Notes: generated by a model not told the origin, from the letters alone. A DNA stretch of 64,000 nt from Saprospiraceae bacterium (GCA_016718505.1 JADKDE010000002.1:124001-188000), one strand, 5' to 3'. Counted from the first letter of the stretch, positions 1 to 9,107 are shown. Numbers and translations: made by a program.

Positions 1-2
1 CT

Positions 3-1085
3 ATAAAACTAAAGGGACTTTATATGGGTGATTACAACGGTCAAATTCAATTGGGAGGTAGCTATGAGGTTTCTGGAACCCGTATTAATATAAACGGAAT
101 CGAAGAGGCTTTATATAAGAATTATATCGTTAGAGCTAAAACGGATATTCCTGTTACACCATTGGCGATCAGCATATCTCAGCTTAATACTGGACATACA
201 AGCATGTTGGTAGAATTGAACAATGTCAATTTTATTAATTCTGATGTTAATGTTGTCTTTGCCGATGTTCCTGGTAAAAATTCATTGAACAGAACACTTG
301 AGGATTGTGCAGGCGCACAAATCGTGATGAGGACAAGTGGCTATTCATCTTTTGGAGATGCTTTGACTCCTGCCGGCAAAAAGAAAATAGTTGCCATATT
401 TACCGTTTTTGGAACGACTAAACAGTTGGTTTTGAGAGATCTTACAGATATCAAAGCACCAGATGGACAATGTGTTGTAACATTAGACAAAGTTGGCGAT
501 ATTAGAGCATTGTTTTCTGGTAGTGCAACAACCCTACCAGCAGGAAAAAAAATGAGAGGTATAGTAATTACTGATAAAGTAGGGTCTAATATTACCAATA
601 AGAATATAGCAATTCAAGGTGACGACGGCAAAGGTATTATTGTGCGATTCAGTGCTACCAACACTTTTGATCTAGGAGACGAAGTGGAGTTTGACCTTGG
701 AGGTGCTGAACTTTCTGAATTCAACGGTTTGTTACAAATAAACAATTTGCCATTATCAAAGGCTTCCAAAAAAGGAACAGGCACAATAACACCTAAGGAA
801 ATCACCATTGGTGCACTTCTCGCTGATTTTGAAAACCACGAATCAACCTTGGTTGCGATTAAAAACGTTACAATAAGCAGCACATCAGGAACCACTTTCA
901 ACGGCACAACCAAATTGACGGATGCCTCTGGAAGTATCGATCATTATACAACCAGTTTTGCAACTTTTTCAGGTACTACATTCCCAACCGCTCAGCAAGG
1001 TAAAATCGTCGGAGTCGTAGGACAAGGTGGTTCTACTCAAGCCAAACAACTTTCGATCAGAAACTTATCTGATATTCAACCGTAA
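3..1085 (+). CDS. DUF5689-type surface protein, 3' part
   Basis: The frame is open to the left edge, with sense codons from position 3 ahead of the first ATG at 24, so the true start lies outside the window. The visible part is about 360 residues of two similar beta-rich modules. Each carries short phrases such as LRDLTDIKAPDG and SIRNLSDIQP, with a middle segment AGKKMRGIVITDKVGSN. This pattern is typical of DUF5689 proteins, OB-fold-like secreted or lipid-anchored Bacteroidota proteins with no established biochemical role. No signal peptide can be judged because the 5' end is missing. A good hairpin terminator follows the stop. Family call fairly sure, function unknown. Confidence 0.75.
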   Translation: MKLKGLYMGDYNGQIQLGGSYEVSGTRININGIEEALYKNYIVRAKTDIPVTPLAISISQLNTGHTSMLVELNNVNFINSDVNVVFADVPGKNSLNRTLEDCAGAQIVMRTSGYSSFGDALTPAGKKKIVAIFTVFGTTKQLVLRDLTDIKAPDGQCVVTLDKVGDIRALFSGSATTLPAGKKMRGIVITDKVGSNITNKNIAIQGDDGKGIIVRFSATNTFDLGDEVEFDLGGAELSEFNGLLQINNLPLSKASKKGTGTITPKEITIGALLADFENHESTLVAIKNVTISSTSGTTFNGTTKLTDASGSIDHYTTSFATFSGTTFPTAQQGKIVGVVGQGGSTQAKQLSIRNLSDIQP

Positions 1086-1109
1086 TTAGGTTTATCATTT
1101 AATACACTA

Positions 1110-1148
1110 ATAAGCCCTTGAGTTTTTCTCTTGGGCTTATTTTTTTTT
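1110..1148 (+). terminator. Rho-independent terminator
   Basis: ATAAGCCC (1110-1117) pairs with GGGCTTAT (1133-1140), with an inner GAG/CTC stem and a run of T immediately after. It lies 25 bp past the stop of the DUF5689 gene and separates it from the amidohydrolase promoter. Confidence 0.85.
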
Positions 1149-1210
1149 GTACTTAACCATTCGAGGGATTTGAGTAAATACAATAGGCTGCAATTTTATT
1201 ACACCTTTTC

Positions 1211-1243
1211 TTTGACTTTTCCTGCTTTCTTTTTGTATTTTTG
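1211..1243 (+). promoter_or_regulatory. Bacteroidota-type promoter, amidohydrolase-like gene
   Basis: TTTG at 1211-1214 and TATTTTTG (TAnnTTTG) at 1236-1243 are 21 bp apart, matching the known Bacteroidota -33/-7 consensus and spacing. Transcription would begin near 1248, leaving a leader of about 10 nt before the ATG at 1258. Confidence 0.65.
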
Positions 1244-1257
1244 GAAAATTTATTTTT

Positions 1258-2547
1258 ATGAAAATTCTTGCCTCATTTGTTATAATTTATTTTTCTTGGT
1301 TAAACGTTTATGCGCAAACAGTTCCTGCACCGGCATCAAAGCAAATTAAGCCGATTGTCATCCAAAATGGAAGAATCCATGTTGGCAATGGGAAAGTCAT
1401 CGAGCAAGGAAAGATAATATTTTCAGAGGGAAAAATTACCTATGTTGGCGCTAAGGATGGCGGTGTAAATCCAGCCACCAGCGAAATCATAGACGCTACG
1501 AACCACGACATTTACCCTGGACTTATAGCGCTCAACAATAGCATGGGGCTTGTAGAGCTTCCATCTGTTCGTGCAACTCGTGACGTCCAGGAAGTTGGAG
1601 ATTTTAACCCAAATATCAGATCATGTATTGCTTATAATACGGATAGCCATATTATCCCAACAGTGAGAGCCAATGGAGTGGCTTTTACTCAGCCTACTCC
1701 CGAAGGAGGTAGGATGCCTGGCCAATCTTCCATAATGCAGCTAGACGCATGGAATTGGGAGGATGCAGTCTATGGAGCTGACTTGGCTATTCATCTGAAC
1801 TGGCCTCAAAAGTATAGCCGCCAAGGTGGTAGATTTGAAGGAGGAGCTCTCAATGATTCGCCTGAGTATTTAGAAGATCTTCAAGAACTCACAAGGTATT
1901 TTCAAGAGGCATTTGCCTACTACAATATGTCCAAACCAACTGTAAAGAATCTCAAACTCGAAGCCATGAAAGGCCTTTTTGACGGATCTAAAAAACTGTT
2001 CGTAGATGTAGATATAGCACCTTGTATCGTCGATGCGGTTGAGTTTTGCAAGAAAAGCAAAGTTAACTGCGTGATCGTTGGAGGTGGAGAAGCATATTTG
2101 GTCAGCAAGTATTTGGTTGAAAATAATATACCTGTCGTCTTAGGTAGGACACAATCCCTTCCAAACAGCGATGACGATGAAATCGATAAGCCTTATACTT
2201 TACCGGGTCTATTACACAAGGATGGAGTGAAGTTCGCCCTGAGCATAGGTGGAAACTGGCAGCCAAGGAATCTTCCTTTTCAGGCTGGACAAGTAGTTTC
2301 TTATGGACTGCCTTACGAAATGGCCATCGCCGCGTTGACTTCTGTTCCTGCCGAAATCGTTGGCTTAGACAAAAGAACTGGAACATTGGAAGTAGGGAAA
2401 GATGCCAATATTGTCATCTCTCAAGGTGATATTTTGGACATGAAATCCTCTAAAGTATTGCATCTATTCATACAAGGCAGAGATGTCAACTTGAACAACA
2501 AGCAGACGGATTTGTACAAAAAATTCAGCCAAAAATATAAACACTAA
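1258..2547 (+). CDS. Secreted amidohydrolase-like protein lacking the HxH motif
   Basis: The 429-residue protein has an N-terminal signal peptide (about residues 1-19, ending VYAQ). It then shows the fold of metal-dependent amidohydrolases related to imidazolonepropionase: an entry beta segment (IVIQNGRIHVGNGKVI), a central barrel, and the C-terminal return strand GTLEVGKDANIVI. In active members PGLID is followed by HxH, which binds the metal. Here the equivalent stretch is PGLIALNNSMGL with no histidine, and no clear downstream His pair replaces it. Bacteroidota secrete related proteins of this degenerate type. It may be a non-catalytic or differently catalytic homologue. The start is favoured by the signal peptide and a well-placed promoter. 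Confidence 0.75.
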   Translation: MKILASFVIIYFSWLNVYAQTVPAPASKQIKPIVIQNGRIHVGNGKVIEQGKIIFSEGKITYVGAKDGGVNPATSEIIDATNHDIYPGLIALNNSMGLVELPSVRATRDVQEVGDFNPNIRSCIAYNTDSHIIPTVRANGVAFTQPTPEGGRMPGQSSIMQLDAWNWEDAVYGADLAIHLNWPQKYSRQGGRFEGGALNDSPEYLEDLQELTRYFQEAFAYYNMSKPTVKNLKLEAMKGLFDGSKKLFVDVDIAPCIVDAVEFCKKSKVNCVIVGGGEAYLVSKYLVENNIPVVLGRTQSLPNSDDDEIDKPYTLPGLLHKDGVKFALSIGGNWQPRNLPFQAGQVVSYGLPYEMAIAALTSVPAEIVGLDKRTGTLEVGKDANIVISQGDILDMKSSKVLHLFIQGRDVNLNNKQTDLYKKFSQKYKH

Positions 2548-2587
2548 GCTGGTTTTTTATTTTTATTTTGATTTTATTGAATATTTG

Positions 2588-2621
2588 TTTGCTTCGAATT
2601 GGAAGAAATAATATACCTTTG
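2588..2621 (+). promoter_or_regulatory. Promoter for deaD
   Basis: TTTG (2588-2591) and TACCTTTG (2614-2621) are spaced 22 bp apart, fitting the Bacteroidota consensus. The predicted start near 2626 would give deaD an untranslated leader of almost 400 nt. Confidence 0.65.
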
Positions 2622-3021
2622 CACTTGAGTAGCGGACAGTATATATTTTTTGTTGAAAATATTATTGTTGGCTTATGCCTAAGGTGACCAAATATCCATG
2701 ATTTTAGGGCGAGTAAATTTCATAAATATTTCATAAAGATTTGGTGACTTTGGATTTGTAAGGAACGTAGGTTTTGTCATCCAATCAAATTTTTCTTGTG
2801 ATACACCAGTGGTTTCAGATGGTGTGTAGTAAGCAAAATTAAAGATGCTTTTACTGGGTGCGTAAGGGATGGTAAGGGTCTTGTCGCAGACAAGAGTCTC
2901 GAAATAAATTTTATGGAGAGACGGAACCCCTGAACAGCCCGGCCAAGGCGAGTAAAGCGATGCCTTGGATACGCCAAACTACTTTTCACTCACTTTTTTA
3001 TGAATTTATTAAAAAACAAGA
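2622..3021 (+). promoter_or_regulatory. Long structured 5' leader of deaD
   Basis: About 400 nt separate the promoter from the deaD ATG and contain no credible gene. It holds an ACCAAAT...ATTTGGT inverted repeat near 2690-2745, an ACACCA/TGGTGT hairpin (2803-2825) and an inverted copy of the family A repeat (2859-2975). Long structured leaders are known for cold-responsive DEAD-box helicase mRNAs. Autoregulation by this leader is inference. Confidence 0.45.
2859..2975 (-). repeat. Family A structured intergenic element, copy A1
   Basis: Read on the minus strand, it starts GGCGTATCC, has hairpin CCAAGGC/GCCTTGG, conserved blocks GGGCTGTTC and GGGTTCCGTCTC, a second arm closed by GAGAC, a third hairpin TCTTGTC/GACAAGA, and ends ACCATCCCTTACGC. 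The ends pair (TACGC at 2970-2974 with GCGTA at 2860-2864). It lies inside the deaD leader, inverted relative to copy A2 on the other side of the gene. Confidence 0.8.
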
Positions 3022-4785
3022 ATGACATTTAACGAACTAGGGATTGCACCAAACATTTTGTCGGCAGTCAAAAAAATGGGCTTCGAAAAGCCTACACCTA
3101 TCCAAGAACTCACCATCCCAGCTTTGCTGACGGAGGACACGGATATGATAGCATTAGCTCAGACGGGCACGGGTAAAACTGCTGCCTTCGGACTTCCATT
3201 GCTGAGCAAAATAGATTTTTCGGATCCAAACACACAAGGGCTCGTGATCGCCCCAACCAGAGAACTCTGCAACCAGATCACAAATGATTTGAAAAATTTT
3301 GCCATAGATATACACAATTCTAAAATAGTAGCGGTGTACGGTGGCGCCAGTATTACAGCACAAATCAAGGACATCAAGTCCAAGTGCCATATCATCGTAG
3401 CGACCCCTGGAAGGCTTAAAGACCTGATCGGAAGAGGAGTAATAAAATTACATACCGTAAATTTCGTGGTATTGGATGAAGCGGACGAAATGCTCAACAT
3501 GGGCTTCCGAGAAGACATCGAAGAGATTCTGAGCAAGACGCCAGAGACCAAGAATGTGTGGCTTTTTTCGGCTACCATGCCAAAAGAAATACGCATAATT
3601 GCCTCCAAATACATGCGCCAACCCCTAGAGTTGGGCGTGGGCAAAGTCAACACGACCAATGAGAACATCACGCATGCGTGTTATATCACCAAGGCTAAGG
3701 ACAAGTACCAAACGCTTAGGAGGATCGTGGATTACTTCCCCGATATATTCGGAATCATATTCGTAAGAACCAAGATTGAGACCCAAGAAATAGCCGAAAA
3801 ACTCATCCGAGATGGGTATAATGCCGATGCTTTGCACGGAGATTTGTCCCAGCCACAGAGGGATACGGTGATGCACAGATTTAGGACGAACCACTTGCAA
3901 ATATTGGTCGCAACGGATGTAGCTGCAAGGGGAATTGATGTGCACGATTTAACGCATATCATCCATTACTCTCTGCCTGATGACAACGAAGTATATACGC
4001 ACCGAAGTGGACGTACTGCTAGAGCAGGGAAAACGGGACAGTCGTTGGCGATCGTACACGGACGTGAAGTGGGTAAATTGAGGGGAGTAGAGCAAGAATG
4101 CAAGCTCAAATTCGAAAAGCGAATCATACCTAGTGGGGAGGAGGTTTGCGAAAAGCAACTTTTCCATATCATCGAGGAGATCCACAATATCGAAGTCAAT
4201 GAAACGGCGATCGAGCCCTATATGGAACGAATCAACAAGGAGTTGGCGAGTTTGACCAAGGAAGAAATCGTTATGAGACTGGCTTCGGTCGAGTTCAATC
4301 GGTTTTTACACTTTTATAAGAATGCGCCAGATCTCAATATTGACGCCAGTTCTAGCTCATCTAGGAGCGAAGGGCGCGGAGACTCGCGTTCACCGGGTCA
4401 AGGTGGGATGCTTGAGGTTTTCGTCAGCGTTGGTGAGAAAGATGGCATCAATCGAGGCAATTTTTTGAAGTTTTTGCGACAAATGGGCTTGAACGATCTT
4501 ACTGTTGGCCGCTTTGAAGTAAACAGATTGGCATCTTATTTTGACGTAAATGCGGAGGATTGCAATGCGGTCATCGAAGCACTTCACGGTGAAGAGTGGC
4601 AAGGAAGAAAACTTCGCTGCAATCAAGGCGAGGGCAAGCGTAATCCAGGTGGCCGACCAGGAGGTAGCGGTGAAAGGAGACCTTGGGGTGGAGATTCAAA
4701 ACCACGCTTTAACGATCGAAATAAGTCTGATCGCAAAGGAGGTCCAGACAAGGGCGGAAATAAAAAACGAGATAGAAGAAGATAA
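3022..4785 (+). CDS. deaD: DEAD-box ATP-dependent RNA helicase (CsdA/DeaD type)
   Basis: This 587-residue protein has the helicase core in order: Q-motif (PTPIQ), Walker A AQTGTGKT (about 46-53), PTREL, DEAD (152-155), SAT (183-185), ARGIDV (302-307) and HRSGRTARAG (327-336). It is followed by a DbpA-like RNA-binding domain (about 460-540) and a basic Gly/Arg-rich tail. This layout is that of CsdA/DeaD, which unwinds RNA during ribosome assembly and at low temperature. The gene stands alone behind a long structured leader and is flanked by inverted copies of family A elements, both typical of post-transcriptional control, although that is inference here. Confidence 0.95.
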   Translation: MTFNELGIAPNILSAVKKMGFEKPTPIQELTIPALLTEDTDMIALAQTGTGKTAAFGLPLLSKIDFSDPNTQGLVIAPTRELCNQITNDLKNFAIDIHNSKIVAVYGGASITAQIKDIKSKCHIIVATPGRLKDLIGRGVIKLHTVNFVVLDEADEMLNMGFREDIEEILSKTPETKNVWLFSATMPKEIRIIASKYMRQPLELGVGKVNTTNENITHACYITKAKDKYQTLRRIVDYFPDIFGIIFVRTKIETQEIAEKLIRDGYNADALHGDLSQPQRDTVMHRFRTNHLQILVATDVAARGIDVHDLTHIIHYSLPDDNEVYTHRSGRTARAGKTGQSLAIVHGREVGKLRGVEQECKLKFEKRIIPSGEEVCEKQLFHIIEEIHNIEVNETAIEPYMERINKELASLTKEEIVMRLASVEFNRFLHFYKNAPDLNIDASSSSSRSEGRGDSRSPGQGGMLEVFVSVGEKDGINRGNFLKFLRQMGLNDLTVGRFEVNRLASYFDVNAEDCNAVIEALHGEEWQGRKLRCNQGEGKRNPGGRPGGSGERRPWGGDSKPRFNDRNKSDRKGGPDKGGNKKRDRRR

Positions 4786-4793
4786 TATTAGGA

Positions 4794-4908
4794 TGGCGTA
4801 CCCCTAGACATGGTCTAGGGTCGGGCTGTTCGTGGGTACCGTCTTTACAAGTCCAAAAGCTTTGCAGAGACTCTCGTCGGAGACGAGACCACTACCATCC
4901 CTTACGCA
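4794..4908 (+). repeat. Family A structured intergenic element, copy A2
   Basis: One of the best-preserved copies. The end stem is GCGTA (4796-4800) with TACGC (4903-4907). Hairpin 1 is CCCTAGAC/GTCTAGGG (4802-4820, 8 bp), followed by GGGTCGGGCTG and GGGTACCGTCT. Arm 2 is GTCT (4841-4844) with AGAC (4868-4871). Hairpin 3 is TCTCGTC/GACGAGA (4872-4888). It begins 9 bp after the deaD stop, and its last 45 nt nearly match A1. Confidence 0.85.
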
Positions 4909-4940
4909 TGCTCATTGGTTAATGGTACTGACTTTAGGTT

Positions 4941-5261
4941 ATGATTAGTATAAAGGTGATAGATAGAGTAGGGGAGACACATATATTGGAGGCTCCTACG
5001 GATATGAACATGAATCTTATGGAACTTTGCAAAGCCTACGAATTGCCCGTCGCGGGCACCTGTGGAGGAATGGCGTTGTGCAGTACATGTCATGTGTATG
5101 TCGAATCCGAGAATTCGCTGTCGGATATGAGCGATGACGAAATAGCAATGCTAGATAGCACATTTTTTGTACAAAATAATAGCCGACTGGGCTGTCAACT
5201 GCATTTGAATAATGATATGGATGGTTTGCAAGTAAGGTTAGCACCTGAGAGTGGCAATTAG
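4941..5261 (+). CDS. [2Fe-2S] ferredoxin (adrenodoxin type)
   Basis: The 106-residue protein has the plant/adrenodoxin ferredoxin pattern: Cys41-x5-Cys47-x2-Cys50 (TCGGMALCSTCH) and a fourth ligand at Cys85 (RLGCQL). Length and spacing are right for an intact one-electron carrier in the cytoplasm. No reductase or dedicated partner enzyme is adjacent, so its redox partner cannot be named. Its TAG stop overlaps the TAA of the convergent START-like gene by two bases, so the two genes end on the same few nucleotides with no room for separate terminators. Confidence 0.93.
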   Translation: MISIKVIDRVGETHILEAPTDMNMNLMELCKAYELPVAGTCGGMALCSTCHVYVESENSLSDMSDDEIAMLDSTFFVQNNSRLGCQLHLNNDMDGLQVRLAPESGN

Positions 5262-5632
5262 CCTCCGGTAGCTACTTTTAGATCTTTTATGAGGGCATCC
5301 CACATGTCTTTATAGTATTTTTCTTCACCAGGATCACAAAAATCCGTAATTGTAAGAACGGTTTCGCGGGTTAATTCAGCAGTTTCCATCTTATAGGACA
5401 AGAACTCGGTTTCACGACCTTCCCACACAAATTTTAAAAATTCATCCTCGATATCGTTTATAAGATTAGCGACTTCTTCAGAATTTTCCCATTCGAAAGT
5501 GTATTGGTCGCCAAAAATATCGATAGAGTCACAAAACCACCGGACCAAACATTCTGGCGTGGTAAGAAATCTATATACAATCGTAGGCGAAGCCTTAAGT
5601 ATATATTCAAATTGAACTTTAATTCTTTTCAT
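5258..5632 (-). CDS. START-like domain protein
   Basis: This 124-residue cytoplasmic protein matches the Bacteroidota START-like (SRPBCC/AHSA1-related) family. It has an N-terminal FEYILKASPTIVYRFL strand-helix, a WFCDSIDIFG segment, an acidic middle and a C-terminal amphipathic helix (DMWDALIKDLK). Proteins of this fold form a hydrophobic cavity; the ligand of this subgroup is not known. It is a full-length single-domain member, convergent with the ferredoxin gene, with stop codons overlapping. A minus-strand TATATTTG at 5746-5739 may be its promoter. Confidence 0.75.
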   Translation of the reverse strand: MKRIKVQFEYILKASPTIVYRFLTTPECLVRWFCDSIDIFGDQYTFEWENSEEVANLINDIEDEFLKFVWEGRETEFLSYKMETAELTRETVLTITDFCDPGEEKYYKDMWDALIKDLKVATGG

Positions 5633-5738
5633 ATTTATCTAAAAACGTCGTGTTTATTCCTAGCATTTAGAGATAATTTCACTCCTTAATGTACACGAAA
5701 GTTTCATTTGCGAATAAAGGACAAATTATATAAAATAC

Positions 5739-5746
5739 CAAATATA
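5739..5746 (-). promoter_or_regulatory. Possible -7 element for the START-like gene
   Basis: Minus-strand TATATTTG fits TAnnTTTG and lies about 105 bp before the START. No clear TTTG -33 partner is seen at 17-23 bp, so this is tentative. Confidence 0.3.
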
Positions 5747-5810
5747 TGGTCATTTTTTTTTGAAAATAATTTATTAGAAAGGAGTATGAACCAGTATTTT
5801 ACAAAAGCGC

Positions 5811-5842
5811 AAAAAAAAGCTGCCTGTACAGGACAGACAGCT
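5811..5842 (-). terminator. Rho-independent terminator
   Basis: On the minus strand AGCTGTCTGT pairs with ACAGGCAGCT (one G-T pair) around a short loop and is followed by eight T. It ends the transcript of the large T9SS cargo gene 26 bp past its stop. Confidence 0.85.
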
Positions 5843-5867
5843 CTCAATTTCAATAGTTTTAATCAGA

Positions 5868-8720
5868 TTAATTCTTTATAAACGAGTTTTTAGATAAAAT
5901 TTGTCCTTTATCGTCTTTCAACATCATTCTATAATATCCTTTTGATAACAATGATGCATCGTAGCTATGTTGGTTGATGCCGTCGAATAGTACTATTTTT
6001 TGTACATCAACTCTTTTGCCCAAGATATCATAAACTTCGATGACATAAAAGTCTTCTTGACTTACCTGCACCACCAGATCCAATTTAGAACTTGTTGGAT
6101 TAGGATAAAGATTCTTGATGCTATTGGATTCTTTAGAACTACTCAAAGAAATCACTTTAGAATAAGAATGTTTTCCATCTAAATCTACTTGCTTCAATCT
6201 GTAGTAATTGATGCCATCAGCTGGCTCCAAATCTGCATAATCATAAGTCAATTTTTGAACGGATATACCCTGATTGGCTTTAGAAATAACTTTTCCAATC
6301 TTCGTGAATTGAGTTCCATCAAAGCTCCTTTCTACTTCGAAATAAGCATTTTTTCGCTCAGAAGCGGTGGCCCAATTGAGATAGTGCGCACCGTTGCTAA
6401 CTTTTCCATTGAAATATGTCAATTCTATCGGTAGTTGTACACCAGCCTGTGCCGCAAATACATAATTACACACATCTCCCGCATACCCGTCTATGTACAA
6501 ATAATAAGTAGCCCCTACTGTTAGCCCTGAAATATTCCAGGTACCAGAAGAACCAGTCCCACCTGTTGGGTTTATACAGGTACCAGCGACCAACGAAGGC
6601 GATGTACACGAACCACCAAATATGGCAAATTGGACGCCACTAGAACAAGAAGAACCTCCTGTTACCCACCATCCAATGCTTAAAGAAACATCAGCAGCCT
6701 CAAATTGTAAATAGGAATTATTATCCGGTGACCCGCATATCGCATCAGCATCACCTGGGTCACCAATGGTATAACTAGAACTGGTAGTTCCACAGAACCC
6801 ATTAGGATTATTTAAGACAGGAGCATCAGCACATAAGTCAGCAGGGGTTGGATTGCCAGCACTGCAATTTGGGGCAGGAGCGGGTTCATAAACACATAAG
6901 CCAAAAGTACCAAAAGAGTTTCCTGCATATTCCCATATACGGATATAAACAGTTGATCCTGGGGTTAGGTCTGTTCTGGTTATTTTAGACATGGAACCGT
7001 TTCCGCTATCATCATCATCACATTCTATGGCCGTTAGTGATCCACAAGTGCCTGAATACAATTGCATGCCGCTATCAAGGATATCACCAGTTTGAGTGTC
7101 AATTACTAAATCACCGCTTGCTGGCACCACAGCACTAAACCAAACATCGCCACCAGCATAACTAGCGCATGTAGGTGCAGAATTTGTTGAATTTGTCGCA
7201 CCAGTATTTGAATAGGTGGTGTAACTACAACTTGTTCCAACTGTCAAGGGAATTGCACTCGCGCATTCATCATTAGAAGCAGGGCAGCTTGTAGCTGTTA
7301 CTGAAGAAATTACGTAGTTACAATTTGCATCTCCGTTGTGAACTAAGGTAGTATTGCCAGTTGGAGATCCAATCGGAATGCCAGAAATAGTCACTGTAGT
7401 CGGAACCGAAGTTACAGTACTTGGAGTCACGGTATATCCATTAGCATTAGTCAATGAATATGATGTAGCAGAACCCAATGCAGTAACATTATACGAAACA
7501 CTGTAACTTGTAGGGCATCCAGAATAATCGTAGGTTGGCCCACTCAAACCAGGTCCTGTACAGCTAAATGTTGTAGTTGCACATATGCTAAAGGTACCAG
7601 TACCTCCTCCATATTTCCAGAATCTAATATAAATAGTCTCACCTGGTGTTCTGCCTGTCAAAGCAATGAGTGACATATTGCCATTTGCGCTGTCATCATC
7701 ATCACAGTCAAGTGGTGTTAGTGAGCCACAACTACCTGAGTATGCGGACATGCCTGAATCTGTTATCGACCCTGTTTGTGTATCAATTGTTACGTTTCCA
7801 CTTGCTGGGACCACAACCGAGAACCATACATCGCTTCCAGTAAAAGAAGCACATGTTGGATTAGTACCCGAAGACGAAGTTGTAGCTCCAACAGTAGTAT
7901 AAGTACTAAATGAACAAGAACTAGACGGAGTAAGTGCAATAGCACCAGTACATTCATCATTAGCAGGAGGACAGGTAGTTGCCGTCACAGAGGAAATTAT
8001 AAAGTTGCAGAATGTGTTTCCATTATGTACCAATGTGGTATTGCCACTTGGAGACCCAATCGGAATACCCGAGATTGTGACCGTTGTTGGAACCGAAGTA
8101 ACCGTACTTGGGGAAACAGTATATCCATTGGCATTAGTCAGTGAATATGAAGTGGCGGATCCCAACGAAGTCACATTATATGATACACTGTAGCTTGTTG
8201 GACACCCAGAAAAATTATAGGTTGGCCCACTCAATCCAGGACCAGAACAATTTGGCCCTTCAATTATACATATGGCGAAATCGGAAGTTGAAGCAATTTC
8301 CCCAGCATATTCGTGAACTTGTATATAATAAGTTGATCCTATGGTTAATCCTGATAATGATAATTTTTCTATTCCATCATTACCCGTATTATCTGTACAA
8401 CTTCCACCAGTTGGTCTGGTAGTAGAACCACAGGCGGTCAGCACTCCAACAACTGCATCAAAGCTAGCATCACCATCCACTAAAACTGTTGTATTAGACG
8501 AAGTGGCGACAAATTTAAACCATACTGCGTTCTCAGTTCCTGCTGTACAATCTCCCGTTTCATTGTTGTCCGTAGCACCTTCTGTTGTACCAACAATTGG
8601 GTTACAAGATGCACTGGGAGTAAGTGTTATAGCTCCAGAACAAACATCGTTTGAAGGAGCTGCCGCATATAATTGACATGTGGCGGTTAAAAATAATAAG
8701 TATAATAAAATTTTTTTCAT
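5868..8720 (-). CDS. Large secreted repeat protein with T9SS type A sorting domain
   Basis: The 950-residue protein carries a signal peptide (about 1-19). Modules beginning NDxC..AI.LTPS.SC follow, each ending in a beta-rich PPC-like domain with DDDDS and GxTxYIRxWEY phrases. Between them lie two nearly identical cysteine-containing modules (GPGLSGPTY...SGCPTSYSVSYNVT...TTLVHNG, about 158-253 and 390-480). The last 85 residues form a T9SS sorting domain (LYPNPTSSKLDLVV ... GYYRMMLKDDKG). T9SS cargo of this type is exported and attached to, or released from, the cell surface. Substrate or binding partner is unknown. A shorter paralogue lies just upstream at 9619-11664. Confidence 0.85.
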   Translation of the reverse strand: MKKILLYLLFLTATCQLYAAAPSNDVCSGAITLTPSASCNPIVGTTEGATDNNETGDCTAGTENAVWFKFVATSSNTTVLVDGDASFDAVVGVLTACGSTTRPTGGSCTDNTGNDGIEKLSLSGLTIGSTYYIQVHEYAGEIASTSDFAICIIEGPNCSGPGLSGPTYNFSGCPTSYSVSYNVTSLGSATSYSLTNANGYTVSPSTVTSVPTTVTISGIPIGSPSGNTTLVHNGNTFCNFIISSVTATTCPPANDECTGAIALTPSSSCSFSTYTTVGATTSSSGTNPTCASFTGSDVWFSVVVPASGNVTIDTQTGSITDSGMSAYSGSCGSLTPLDCDDDDSANGNMSLIALTGRTPGETIYIRFWKYGGGTGTFSICATTTFSCTGPGLSGPTYDYSGCPTSYSVSYNVTALGSATSYSLTNANGYTVTPSTVTSVPTTVTISGIPIGSPTGNTTLVHNGDANCNYVISSVTATSCPASNDECASAIPLTVGTSCSYTTYSNTGATNSTNSAPTCASYAGGDVWFSAVVPASGDLVIDTQTGDILDSGMQLYSGTCGSLTAIECDDDDSGNGSMSKITRTDLTPGSTVYIRIWEYAGNSFGTFGLCVYEPAPAPNCSAGNPTPADLCADAPVLNNPNGFCGTTSSSYTIGDPGDADAICGSPDNNSYLQFEAADVSLSIGWWVTGGSSCSSGVQFAIFGGSCTSPSLVAGTCINPTGGTGSSGTWNISGLTVGATYYLYIDGYAGDVCNYVFAAQAGVQLPIELTYFNGKVSNGAHYLNWATASERKNAYFEVERSFDGTQFTKIGKVISKANQGISVQKLTYDYADLEPADGINYYRLKQVDLDGKHSYSKVISLSSSKESNSIKNLYPNPTSSKLDLVVQVSQEDFYVIEVYDILGKRVDVQKIVLFDGINQHSYDASLLSKGYYRMMLKDDKGQILSKNSFIKN

Positions 8721-8762
8721 TTTAATCGATTTAAAACTTGAAATAATGGAATTAAAAAATAG

Positions 8763-9107
8763 TTATTTCACCAAGCTTTGGACACCTCGTTTTCTTTCAC
8801 GACCTGCTTGTTCAGACATGAGATTGTCAGCATGGACGTAATAAGTGTCGGGATTGGCTTTTACTTTAGCCTGATCCTCTGGACTCAGATTGTTGTAATG
8901 ACTCAGTGTTAAATAAAAAATTCCATGGTATTCCTGGATGATAATCTCTGACCTAATGCCAGATACTGGATCAAAAGAAACACTCCCTGTGGGCGCTTTG
9001 GGTAAACTGGTGTAATTGTTGTTGGATTTGGGGTCGTGGTGCTGATTTTGGGCAAACCCCATCGAGGCGAAGATCATAAATAGACCTAGTGTGACAAATT
9101 TTTTCAT
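8763..9107 (-). CDS. Small secreted protein of unknown function
   Basis: This 114-residue protein has a clear signal peptide (MKKFVTLGLFMIFASMGFAQ), then a hydrophilic region with FDPVSGIRSEIIIQEYHGIFY, LSPEDQAKVKANPDTYYV and a basic C-terminus. I do not recognise the family. It has no cysteine or membrane segment after the signal, so it is likely periplasmic or secreted. It lies 42 bp upstream of the 950-residue T9SS protein on the same strand, and the two may be co-transcribed. A promoter-like TATATTTG sits about 90 bp before the start. Confidence 0.7.
   Translation of the reverse strand: MKKFVTLGLFMIFASMGFAQNQHHDPKSNNNYTSLPKAPTGSVSFDPVSGIRSEIIIQEYHGIFYLTLSHYNNLSPEDQAKVKANPDTYYVHADNLMSEQAGRERKRGVQSLVK

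Noticed and set aside
4794..4908. tRNA or tmRNA gene, because the fold is cloverleaf-like
   Set aside because: No anticodon arm, T-loop sequence or CCA-like acceptor end; the fold belongs to the family A repeats.
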